Source: Dipetalonema caudispina
Taxonomy: Eukaryota > Nematoda > Chromadorea > Rhabditida > Onchocercidae
Assembly (NCBI GenBank): GCA_013365325.1
Contig: JABVXV010000016.1
Coordinates: forward strand, 1 to 64,000
Direction of reading: 5' to 3'
Length of the DNA: 64,000 nucleotides
The notes under the pieces were generated by a model. The model made no database searches. It worked only from the letters and a program-made list of their open reading frames with translations, and was not told where the DNA came from. A program made the position numbers and the translations under genes. Of this stretch, positions 14,001 through 25,100 are shown piece by piece. Position 1 is the first letter of the stretch, and each line of letters begins with the position of its first letter.

Positions 14001-17000
14001 CAAAAATGAAGAGTAAAATAGAGCACGATAATGAAACTCTAAAGTGTACAATTGCTGAATTAGAATCAACTTGTAAAAAGCTTGATCAGGACAAACAGGT
14101 CAAAGATCATCAGCTACGATCTTTACAGGTTCATCATATTTCTTATATTTTTCTTCTTAGATGTCACTTCTCTGTGTTCTTCTCTTTGAGTGCAGGTCAA
14201 GTGTCATTAAATCGATAGGATTGTTGAAACAAAGAAGTGGAAAAAAATGAGTCAAAAATGATTATATAATGAAATTTGAAAAAGCATTAAAATGGTCTCA
14301 ATTTTATGTTTTGTTTTGAGGATGAAATAAGATCACAGGATGAAATAATTGCAAAAATCAGCAAAGAAAAAAAGCATCAAGAAGAGGTTCGTCATCACAA
14401 AAATCTTTTTCAGACTTAATTTAAAGCCTTGTAGGAAATATTTAAATTCGAAAGGTAAATTTCCCAGTAATTGCAATAATTTATATTTGTGAAGAGAATA
14501 AATTCTAATGTAAATCTAAGCAGATATTTTGATTAAATGATAAATATGATAGGATGAAACGATAGATTATGGTTTCCTTCGTTACAGATAAGTCGTAAAC
14601 TTCTGGAAGACATTCAAGCTGAAGAAGACAAAGTAAACCATTTGAATAAAGTACGAAATAAGTTAGAACAAACTATGGATGAAATTGAAGATAATTTGGA
14701 ACGAGAACGACGAATACGTCAAGATATTGAAAAATCGAAACGTAAAGCTGAAGGAGACTTAAAAATTGCTCAAGAGAACGTTGACGAATTCATGAAACAA
14801 AAACACGAAATGGAAAATGCATTGAAAAAGTAAATCGTTTATGACCAATACTTTTTAACCAATAAGCCTATACAAAGGTTAATTTTTGTTGTGCCAAGCA
14901 TGTCAATTGCCAGGAGAATGAAGCATCTTGTCAATTATGAAGTGATGTAAAATCAAATGTTGAAATTTAAACTTCAACTTCAATATTTTGTAAAAGTAAA
15001 GATGAACGAAATCGCTACAAAAAAGATGACTTTTAATAGTAATAGAAGAAGGTAAACTTCATACAAACTTTTTAAAATCAATAAGCTTTACGAAAGGAAA
15101 TAATTTATTACAAAATAATTTTGAAGGAAAGATACTGAAATAGCTTCAATGCTAAACCGTATAGACGATGAACAATCAATGGTAGGTAAAATGCAACGTC
15201 AGTTGAAAGAACAAATAGCGCATTATCATGAAGTTGAAGAGGAGCTTCAAGCAGAAAGACAAGCAAGATTGAAGGTTAATCGTTTACTTACTTTTTAAAT
15301 TCTGGAATGGTCTGAATAAAATTAATTTAGTAACTTAGTTCACATTAAACTTTACACGGATCGATTATTTCTATTATAGAATAGATTTTGCGTTTTTGTT
15401 TTTTAATGCAACAATATAGTAATCATTGTTTGAGAATTCTTTAACTTCAGAAATTTTCAAGTCATATATCAACCTTTGTTGTCATAAAACACATTTTATA
15501 ATTCTACTCTTATCATGCCAGTAAGCCTAACATTCTCAATCTCATTTGAATTCAATTTTTCAATGTAAAAATATTGAAAGATTGAGAAAAGTCGAGGTGA
15601 AGTGCAAAAGGAACTTGAAGAGCTTAGCGATCGTCTTGATGAAGCGGGTGGTGCAACACAAGCGCAAATTGAATTGAACAAAAAACGCGAGGCGGAATTG
15701 ACTAAGCTTCGTCGAGATTTGGTTAGGAAATGTCCATATTCCATGACAAGAAGATTTAGTATATAAATATCTTTCACTGTTGAACTTTGATCCCATTATC
15801 CTATTCGTTTTTGAAATTTTTTTTTTAGATGTGCGGAATTTGCTGTATTACGCGTGAACAAAACAAAAGAAACTGAAAAAGTATTTACTCGTCGTGTGTA
15901 ACTTTCCTGAAAATAAATGATGGTATAATTTTCAGGAAGAAGTATCATTGAATGCTGAAACTGCTCTTGCTAATTTACGTAAAAAACATAATGATGCAAT
16001 GGTGGAACTTTCTGAGCAGTTGGATTCTGTTCAGAAGGGACGAGTCAGGTCTTTTTTCTATCATCCAATTAATAATATTGGCTTCAGGATATGAAAACAT
16101 GGCTAAGTGCATTCAGATTCTTCGGAATAAAACCGGGATTTTTTTTATAAAGTTTGTAAATTTACAGTGATCAAAATTTAGAGTAGAAAAAGAAAAAGGC
16201 TCTTTACAACGAGAAATGGATGATTTGCGGAATCAATATGATTTGGAAGTTAAACAACGCCAAAATATGGACAGACTTGTTAAGCAGGTCTAAATTAAAA
16301 TAATAAATTTTCAGTTGAATGTTTAACTGTTGGTCGAGTTTTTTGAATTTTAACTTATTAATAAATTAATAAATTAAGCATCAAATTTTAGTTGGAAACA
16401 CAATTAGCAGACACTCAATTGAAAGTCGATGAACAAACACGAAATCTCCAAGAAGCTCTTGCAACCAAAAATAAGCTGCAGATTGAAGTCAGCGATACGA
16501 GCAAGTAATATCGAAGACCTTCACTGCTTATTGAATACGTTTTTTCAACACCTAATTTAGACAAAAATAACAAAATAAAAACAACAAATTGTATGATATC
16601 GTTGGCAAACTTTCACAACAATTTGCTGTCTTATCATGATATCGCGTTTATCAGTACTGGAGGAAAAATTTGAATGAGAAATAGTGAATTATAGGAAAGA
16701 TGCAACTTTCTTTTTAAAGCGATAGATTAAACCATCAGTTTCTAAAACAGGAGGCACTCACTTTTAGGCAATTAGAAGACTATGAAAATCAAATATCATT
16801 TCTGAATCGTATCAAGCAACAACTGACTACGCAATTAGAAGAAGTGAAACGACAACTGGAACAGGAATCTCGAGAAAAATATTCACTTAATTCACAGGTA
16901 TATAGTAAATTTTGTTTAAATTTCAAGAAAATTTAAAAAAAACGAACTAACTAAAAACTTAAAATTTAGCTCTCAAATTTACAATTGGAATGTCAGCAAC

Positions 17001-20000
17001 TTCGTGATACAATGGATGAAGAATTAGATAGAAAAACTGAGCTTCAAAGATTAATTTCAAAAGCCAATGCTGAAGCACAACAATGGAGAGCTCGATATGA
17101 AGGTGAAGGAATGAGCCGATCCGAGGAATTGGAAGAAGCACGGTAATTCGCTTATTCTGTGTATGCTTCTAGAATTATAAATAAGCAACCAAAATTATCA
17201 TTTAATGTTAATTTAGAACAAGTAGCAATCTTATCAATGATATCGTATTTATCAGAATTAACTGAATCTATTTCGTTCAGTAAAAATTGAATGTTTTGAG
17301 GCGAAAGTTGCAAGGAAAAGTGCAAGAAATGAAAGAAGCATTAGACGCTGCAAACAATCGAATTAATTCATTGGAAAAAGCTCGCTTACGGTTAACTCAA
17401 GAATTTGAGGATGCTCAAATGGATGCCGATAAGATAACTTTTTTTGTCATACCTGCTTACTCTTTTACCAACTATGAAATTTTCAAGAATATATTTCTCA
17501 ACAAAAATGTGATATCAGTTTTAAAATATCATAGATGATTATTATACCTATATGTAGAAGAAATTGTTTTAAATTTTTCTGGTAGGATTTTACTACCATC
17601 TTATAGGCTTATTTCACAAATCGGATGTAATCAGTGACCAAATACTGCAGAAGATAAGATATTGTATAAATCCGGCAAAAATATTGATTTCAGGCCAATA
17701 GTTTTGCAAATTCTTTGGACAAGAAGCAAAAAGCATTCGATAAAACGATTGAAGAATGGAAGCGGAAATGTGATCTGCTAACACAGGAACTGGAAGGAAG
17801 TCAACGGGAAGCGCGGAATGGAGCCACCGAAATATTCAGACTTCGCAGTACTGTAGAGGAAACAGGAGAGCAGGTGCTTTTCTATATTATCTTTGAAAAT
17901 GTTAATTATCATTTCTTAGATCAGTGATCGATCTGTGGCTGTTCTTCCTCTCATATTTATTATCTCATTGATGGAAAACCACAAAGAGGAGCCTATCGGG
18001 GCTAAAAGTGCAAAAATTGATTCAAAACATTCGTAGTGGTTAAATCACATTACAATTTTAATTTATTATTGAGTTCTTAGCATTCATTAAATATAATGTG
18101 TTTAGATAGAAGCATTGCGACGAGAAAATAAAATGTTAACGGAAGAGTTAAAGGATATTACTGATCAACTTGGTGAAGGAGGAAAAAGTTTACATGAATT
18201 ACAGAAGCAGAAACGAAAATTAGAAATGGAAAAGAATGAACTTCAGGTCTTTCATCGAAAAATATAATTGAGAATTAATTTTTTATGTTCCTTTGGATAA
18301 TAAAAAGACAATTTGAAGACAGACTAAATTATCAACAAAAATTCAGCAAGCATTGGATGATGCCGAAAGTACTTTGGAAATCGAAGAAAATAAAGTTTTA
18401 CGGGCACAAATTGAAATTTCACAAATTCGATCGGAAATTGAAAAGCGTGTAACCGAAAAAGAGGAAGAATTTCAAAATACACGAAATAATCATCAGCGAG
18501 CTTTGGAGAGCATGCAGGTTCCACAATTTTTATGCCGGTTTTTTTGAGATATTCTTTAAAGTGTTTCGGAATACTTGTTGAATATTTTAGCTTCACTCAA
18601 TAACTGTTATCAATTCGTACATTTTACAAATCTTATTTTCTCAGAAATTATGCTAATTACGTGGTCATCCTAGTTTTTTTCTTTTTTGAAAATTTTCAAA
18701 ATTAGAAATATCGACTTTGAGATGATATGCCGCAGTTTAACTTTTATTTTACTTAATACGATTGTTTTATTTAGGCTTCCCTGGAGGCAGAATCGAGAGG
18801 TAGAGCTGATTTGGTTCGTATGAAAAAGAAATTGGAATCAGATATTAGTGTCAGTTTTGCACTCTTCATTTAAAATCAATTTTTAACTAACAGCAACAGA
18901 ATAAAATATGTGCATTAAGATGTAAAGCAGATTTTGTTTTTATATCAGAAATGAATTATCAGGAATTGGAGGTAGCACTAGATCACGCTAATCGTTCCAA
19001 TGTGGATGCCCAGAAAACCATTAAACGTTACCAAGATAATGTACGTGAATTGCAGGTAATAATATTATATAATTAAAAAATGTAAAAAGGAAAGCTTCCA
19101 TTACATATTACAATCATTTACAATTTCCCCCATATCTTTTCGAAATTACTACTCCAGAAATGTTATTATGAGCCAAATATTTTTAATTCGTCGCCAAATT
19201 TTGCATGAGAGCGTTAAAAAGGCGGATTCTTTTCTTTTCCAAAATTAAGCCTTACCTGAAATGTGATTAGTTTTTCACGGAAGAGATGATAGGTTATCAA
19301 GTTTGTGTTGTATGTAAGAAAATGTGCAAGATATGAGTGGATTATTATAGTTATTTAATGTCGATGAAAGAATAAACTGATGCGGCAAACATGAATTTTT
19401 AATTTTTCTTCTAATTAAATTTCATTTGTTAAGGGAAAAATAATTTTTGATTGGGAATCCCAAGATTTTAGATTTGATAGAGCACTATAGATGGTTCAAA
19501 ATTTCTAAATTTAGTAGCTTATAAGTGAAGTTATAAATTTTGATGACAGACTCAAATCGAAGATGAACAACATCAACGTGATGAGCTACGAGAACAAGCG
19601 ATCGTTATGGAGAGACGTGTACAAGCACTACAATCAGAAAAGGAAGAATTGACCGGAGCTGTGGAACAGGTTTTTTGTGAAATAAACTTCTTGAAATACT
19701 TGAAGTAATTTACTGCTAAGATTTTTCTTTGTTTTCAATCTCATTAACTGTATTACCAAGTCTGTATGGATTTGGCTGAAATATTCAGGTTGATGATATA
19801 TAATATGCATAATATCAGATTAATTGATTTTTCAACTAATTAAATTGATAAGGATGATAATTTCTTGGTAATAATCTTCTTTTATTGAATGATATTATGC
19901 AAATTGACTACAGCTCTGAATGGTTCTATCAGTTTCCAAAGATCTTGCTCCTTTTATCAAATCGATTTAAGTGGTGTATAAAGTTTAAGACCAGTAGTTC

Positions 20001-22152
20001 AGTATTCATTCCTTAAATTTACAAATTCCTTCACATTGATGCTAAAATTCAATTGTCCCAAGAAATAAATTTTTCCCATGAACAGTTTTTTCGTTTACCT
20101 CATTTCTTTATAGTATGAACATTTGAGATTTTGTGATAATATATTAATTTAGGCCGAACGAATTCGTCGTCAAGCAGAACAAGAAATTGCTGATATGAGA
20201 GAAACAGTGAATTCTTTAACTCAAAGTAATTACTCGCTATCAGCTACAAAACGAAAATTGGAATCCGAAATTCAGGTTTCCATACTTTATGCAAAAACTT
20301 TCAATTATCATAAAAATTTATAATAATTGTTTATTGGCAAACAGAAATGAGAAGTAAGTTCCTGTAAAGCAGTTTTTGTTGCATATGATATCTATGGTTA
20401 AACTGCGTACCTTTGATGTAAACTTATATGCCTTTGCCAAGCTCCGAAACTTCATTAATTAAATTTTACAATTAATATGTCAATGTCAACAATTTCATTC
20501 AGCGCTCCCCTGTTGGAAGGACAAGAAGTTTCGTGTAAGGAACGATTCCTATTTCAATTTTTTTGCAAAATCTTGATGAGTGATTAGAGACAGTATTATC
20601 GCCGATAAGAAACTCATTTCATTTATAATTTGATAAATAAATTTCTTTGCGATTTCTAGTTCCAGTGTATTTGAGATCACATTCGGAAACTATAATATCG
20701 CATTTTCCCTAAGAGTTTAATTTTAGTCCAATTTTTTTTTCACTCTTTTCTGATAGCTCAAAATTAAAAATACAGTTACATTTTTTCGAAATATGAAAAA
20801 ACAAAATCATCAAGTTGTTGCTAATACTCGGTAGGTATTACTTTTCAGCAACTCCATAGTGAGCTGAATGAAACATTGAATGAATTGAAAAGTACCGATG
20901 AGCGGTGCAAGAAGGCGGTAATGGATGCAGCAAAATTGGCGGAGGAATTACAAACAGAGCAGGAGCATTCACAGAATCTTGACCGGCAACGGAAAGGACT
21001 GGAATTGCAAATGAAGGTTCCATTTGTATTCTTCCAGTAACCAACCTTTATTTCACTTGGACAGTTACTATAAACTTGTTTTCGATGACTGGACAATAAT
21101 TTGAGATACGGGGTTGTAGAAGCAAAGATGTAATCAATAATTTCTATAATGCAAATTCTTGATACATTTTTTGAAGAATATCATTCAGGAAATGCAGACC
21201 CGTTTGGATGAGACGGAAGCAGCAGCACTAAAAGGTGGAAAACGTATGTTAACTAAATTGGATCAACGTGTACATGACCTTGAGGTAGAACTAGCGGATG
21301 AATGTCGACGCCATGCGGAAACTCTCAAAAACTATCGTAATAGAGAGCGAAAAGTTCGCGAACTTCAATTTCAAGTGGATGAAGACAAGAAGAGTAGCGA
21401 ACGTATGTATGATCTTATCGAGAAGATGCAAACAAAAATTAAAACTTACAAACGACAATTGGAAGAAGCAGTCAGTATTGGCCTTTCATTTATTTTTGAA
21501 ATTGTCAACATGCCAAAAAGCACTCTAAATTTACTTCGCATCCATTTACATATAGTAATTATTCTGTTTGAAATACTTTCTTCTGATCGTTATTCAAGGA
21601 AGATTTCTTTCGCCTCGGATATTTCACCATTCTGAAAATCAACCTGCATTGACTTCTGTTTCATATTCTGATTTTCTTCCAATAATTTACCTTTCCTTTA
21701 CTTTTTAAGGTGTTAGTTTAATTCAGGAACAATTAGCCACTCAAAACCTCGGTAAATACCGACAAATGCAGCACATGCTTGAGGATGCTGAAGAACGCGC
21801 CGATATTGCGGAAAATTCATTGGTGAAAATGCGAGCCAAGAATCGTTCTAAAGTTCCATCTATTGGAGGACGCATCGCACATTCTGTATTATTTTACTGC
21901 ATTTACCAAAATTTAAGGACTATTTTTTTAATGGATCACTAAGCTTTACAAATGAAATATTAATTAAGGCCAAAACATCTGTGTCTGACTTCTTTGCATC
22001 GTGGTTATCAATGTTCTTCGATAAGGCATGCTGTTGATGTCAATTGTTACTTTCATGAAAGTTTCCCAAGTTCCTAACTTCTCAAATTTAATATTCAGGT
22101 GTCAAATATTGGTATCACAGTGCAATCTTCGACAGCTTCAGAAGAACATTGA
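5032..22152 (+). CDS. Muscle-type class II myosin heavy chain, 42 exons, about 1,980 aa
   Basis: This is an actin-based ATPase motor of thick filaments. Exons: 5032-5088, 5477-5611, 6124-6264, 7684-7840, 8247-8358, 8785-8969, 9338-9436, 9622-9725, 9900-10038, 10220-10338, 10402-10554, 10733-10903, 11085-11225, 11454-11640, 11864-12076, 12176-12293, 12509-12638, 12825-12961, 13107-13218, 13412-13630, 13946-14128, 14321-14386, 14588-14829, 15127-15274, 15581-15721, 15936-16048, 16182-16287, 16392-16504, 16768-16897, 16970-17142, 17301-17433, 17694-17873, 18106-18246, 18347-18517, 18775-18849, 18963-19055, 19550-19669, 20153-20275, 20849-21016, 21189-21470, 21727-21885, 22099-22152. Visible motifs are the P-loop GESGAGKT (about 174-181), switch I NNNSSRF (235-241), switch [10 protein letters not shown] (459-466), a lysine-rich loop 2, the actin-binding [11 protein letters not shown] and the reactive-thiol helix IRICRKG. 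A gap-free coiled-coil rod follows from about residue 865. Length and rod register match remembered nematode UNC-54 (about 1,965 aa), but divergence suggests a paralogue. Confidence 0.95.
8247..8358 (+). other. Myosin exon 5, ATP-binding P-loop
   Basis: This 112-base exon is too short to stand out as an open frame. It encodes the Walker A motif [13 protein letters not shown] and the start of loop 1. It enters in phase 1 after exon 4 ([10 protein letters not shown]) and leaves in phase 2 through a GTGAGT donor. Its presence shows that the motor is catalytically complete and that the gene is not a tail fragment. Confidence 0.93.
10339..10401 (+). other. 63-base stop-free intron 10 in the myosin motor
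   Basis: The alignment places an intron between EQ and [10 protein letters not shown]. Its donor is CAG|GTCACC and its acceptor is the atypical TTTAAG. The interval is a multiple of three and has no in-frame stop. Retention would therefore insert 21 mostly hydrophobic residues without breaking the frame. Confidence 0.75.
11226..11453 (+). other. GC-AG intron 13 of the myosin gene
   Basis: The coding sequence must break after AAACAG, followed by GCTTGT, and resume after TTCCAG. This joins KPPKAKQ to [12 protein letters not shown] exactly as in the conserved myosin alignment. The only nearby GT, 4 bases downstream, gives the wrong phase for every usable acceptor. A GC donor with an AG acceptor is the simplest reading. 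Confidence 0.7.
12077..12175 (+). other. 99-base stop-free intron 15 in the myosin motor
   Basis: The intron splits the conserved KKQSG/MIEAS junction. It has donor TCAG|GTATTC and acceptor TTGTTGCAG. It is divisible by three and contains no in-frame stop, so the frame reads through from 11878 to 12300. Splicing is clearly expected from conservation. Retention would add 33 hydrophobic residues beside the actin-binding surface. Confidence 0.8.
13631..13945 (+). other. GC-AG intron 20 in the myosin rod
   Basis: Exon 20 ends DAEKQ at AAACAG, followed by GCAACA. Exon 21 starts FAYVNEQL after TTTTATAG. With this junction the segment from KQ to the conserved KDHQLRSLQ has 61 residues, the same as remembered UNC-54. 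The alternative GT six bases downstream would add two residues and break the heptad register. The GC donor also fits the GCAA form typical of GC-AG introns. Confidence 0.75.
17434..17693 (+). other. Intron 31 of the myosin rod with an apparent AT donor
   Basis: Rod alignment requires the exon to end AQMDADK at 17433 and resume with ANSFANSL at 17694, after TTTCAG. The bases after the exon are ATAACT where a GTAACT donor would be expected. A GT exists 12 bases downstream (17446) in the same phase, and its use would insert Ile-Thr-Phe-Phe into the coiled coil. Either a non-canonical donor, an altered rod or a sequence error is present. Confidence 0.65.
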
Positions 22153-25100
22153 ACGATGCAGTTTTCTCACGAAAAATTGATAAATCTCACCACCATTCAT
22201 TTCTCATCTGTTTTTAATTTATATTCAAAAGCTTTTTCTCGCAAAATTTAAGAAACGATTAGTAAGAATATTATCAATTCTTTTTTTAAAAACAAATCAT
22301 AGCAACTGTCTTTTAATTTTGTTCTACCTAGGTTCTTCTCCATTCAAAGTCGAAATGAAATCAAGATGATATTTCAAGAAATTAAAAGTTCCAGTTTTCT
22401 CAAACTGGACCACTATAATAGATGGGAATAATTTCCTTCTCATAATTCAATAACATAACTTTCCGTCCTCGATGGAAATTTCAACTTTGCCAAATTTCAT
22501 TATTTACAACTCTCCGTGCCATTTATGACTATAATTTCTGGTCAATAATTAAATGCAATCCCTCTCTTTCATCTCATTAGTAAATCTTAGTTGCTAAGTA
22601 ATTGGGAAGTGTTTCTACAAACATTTGGGATTTCTGTTTTCATTTATAAAAAAGTATTAAAACTGGCATTATACTTGTTTCCTCACATTCCCTTTCATCT
22701 TTTAAAAACCGAAAACTTACTAATGCAAGTTTAATTCATCTTTTTTTGCACAACTTGGTATCACTAAAGTTCCTGAATTTTATGTCATATCGATCAAGTT
22801 CTGAAATGCAAAAAGCAGTTGAGTTGCTCATTGCTCCTATGATCGTGAATTATCTTTGGTTGCTAAACTTTATGACTATAATTCCTTATTATAGGCCTAG
22901 CAATATTTTGATCTTTAAGGTTGCTTGTGCATTGAATTTTTGAGATAGCAACGTAATTTGGCCTTTGAGAGGTAAGTTTAAAAGACATTGAAGTGAAGTT
23001 TTATTGAAATTTTAGAGAATTCAGAAAAAAATTGACACAGTGTGATAATGCCAGTTATGTCTATTAATACTGATATGATAATACCATATTATTTCAAAAT
23101 AAGTTTGTGAAATGATTTATAAAATTTTGTATACCTAAATTGAAGGTATGAAATATTGATACGATTGGATATCCTTATCAATTTTTTGAGGAGTATTTGG
23201 AAGGATTGTATTCATCAAACCTATCCTAATCAGTAATTAATCATAATTATCTTTCTTTGAAGTAATTCTCCATGATGCTGGAAAGCAGTTAACGGAAATG
23301 CTAATGTGCAGTTAATAGTGTTGAAGATTTCTGATTTCCTATATATTATGATTTTTTTTTTTTTAGATTTTTTAAATATTATTTTTTGGTTTACTTTTCG
23401 CCTGATTTGAAAAAACCGTTCCATTCTATTCCAGTGATTCAAGATAAAGTTTTAAGCTATCAATTTAATTTCATTCAATTTTTTAAAATGTTTACACTAC
23501 ATTTATTTTCAGAATATTTGATTGTGTGTTATGACATTCTTGCTTGTTAGCTTAGTTTGTTCAGAAAAAAAAGAAAAATTTTCCTTTTAGCACTAAACTT
23601 TAAACGAATAAAGCAAATGTCATATGAAGGAGTGAGGGTGAACTTTTTACACGATAACAATGGAATTTGACATTTAAAAAATCCTTTGTTTTTATAAATG
23701 TTTGACTTGAATTGCTAATGAAACAATAAAGAATATTTTTTCACTGTCCGAAATCTTTTGTTCACAAAAATTGAATTTATAATGCTCCGAGAGATTGAAC
23801 AAAAATTATGAAAGCAAAGCTGACATGTGATTTTTACGCTTTGGACTTAAATTATATTTTTTTTTTTTTTGAATACTAAAAAATTATTAACGGTTCTTAG
23901 ATTTCTAAAATTCTCAACAAGGAATAGTTTCATTAATTACTATCTGATGAGCTTAATGAAAATTTTATTGTGTCTGAACAAATTAAGCAACCCGTAAATT
24001 TTCACTCTAATCTTCTTCTCAGGAAAGCTATGATCATTGGATTATTCATTGATTTAATTCAAGCTTATTCCTTCAATAACTACTATAGCAAAAGACGATA
24101 TCTAAGAATTTCATGATAATAATAGCAGTTCTAATACTAATAATATGATCTACAAGGTGGAGAAATTCTGCAAGAATTAATTAAGCTACTTATTTTCTCA
24201 ACTAACTAATCACTAATTACTGCAATTATTTAGGGATGTCAAAGCAAAAATCTTTTAGACCATTTAGATAATAAATGCTAGCAATGTTTAGTTGAAAAAT
24301 ATTGAATTCAGATAAATAAACGATAAAACTGTTGCCATGACAAGTCTCAGAAATATTACGAATATATTTATCCGAGCTATTGCTTACGTACGTATTCCTT
24401 TGTATTTTGCTTTTCATTTCATGAAATGGATATTACATTTAGCTTTTTAACATGCAAAAAATTTTAAGCCAATATCTGACTTAAAATTTTACAAGTAAGA
24501 TGAAGAAACGTATTTTTAGGAAAGTATTGCATGAATTGGAATTGTAAATTTAAATTACCTACGGTAAACTTCAATTTTTGAAGTATTTTAGTATGACTGT
24601 CTTTAATCTTTGCTGTCACTAGCCAATTTAATCACCTCGCATATCAGAGATCAGCGATCATACGGGTTTTGCTCAGTATTGTGAAGTATTTCAGTTAACC
24701 TAAATTAAGCTATTGCTGATAGTTGACTTAAAGGAGTAATGTATTTCTGATAGTACATATTTGTGGATAGTAAAGTGACTGAAGCTGTGGGTGGTTTACT
24801 TCTATTCCTTAAAATGACGAAAATACCGCTTGAAATCGACCCGATCGTTCACCTGCAATTCCATTCTTCATTTAATGTGATTCATCGAATTTTAGCGCAT
24901 ATATAATCTGATAAAAACAACATATTTGTTTCTTTTAACAGTGCCTGTACGACTTATGGAGTTAGGATATATGTGAATATGAATATGTTTGGGTGTATCA
25001 TATGGATGAGATTGCCTGTCTATGATTTTGCTTCTTTATTCATACATCAGTGATAGTTCAGGCCTAAAAATATGCCTTAGAGTGTAAAGAGGATTTATAT

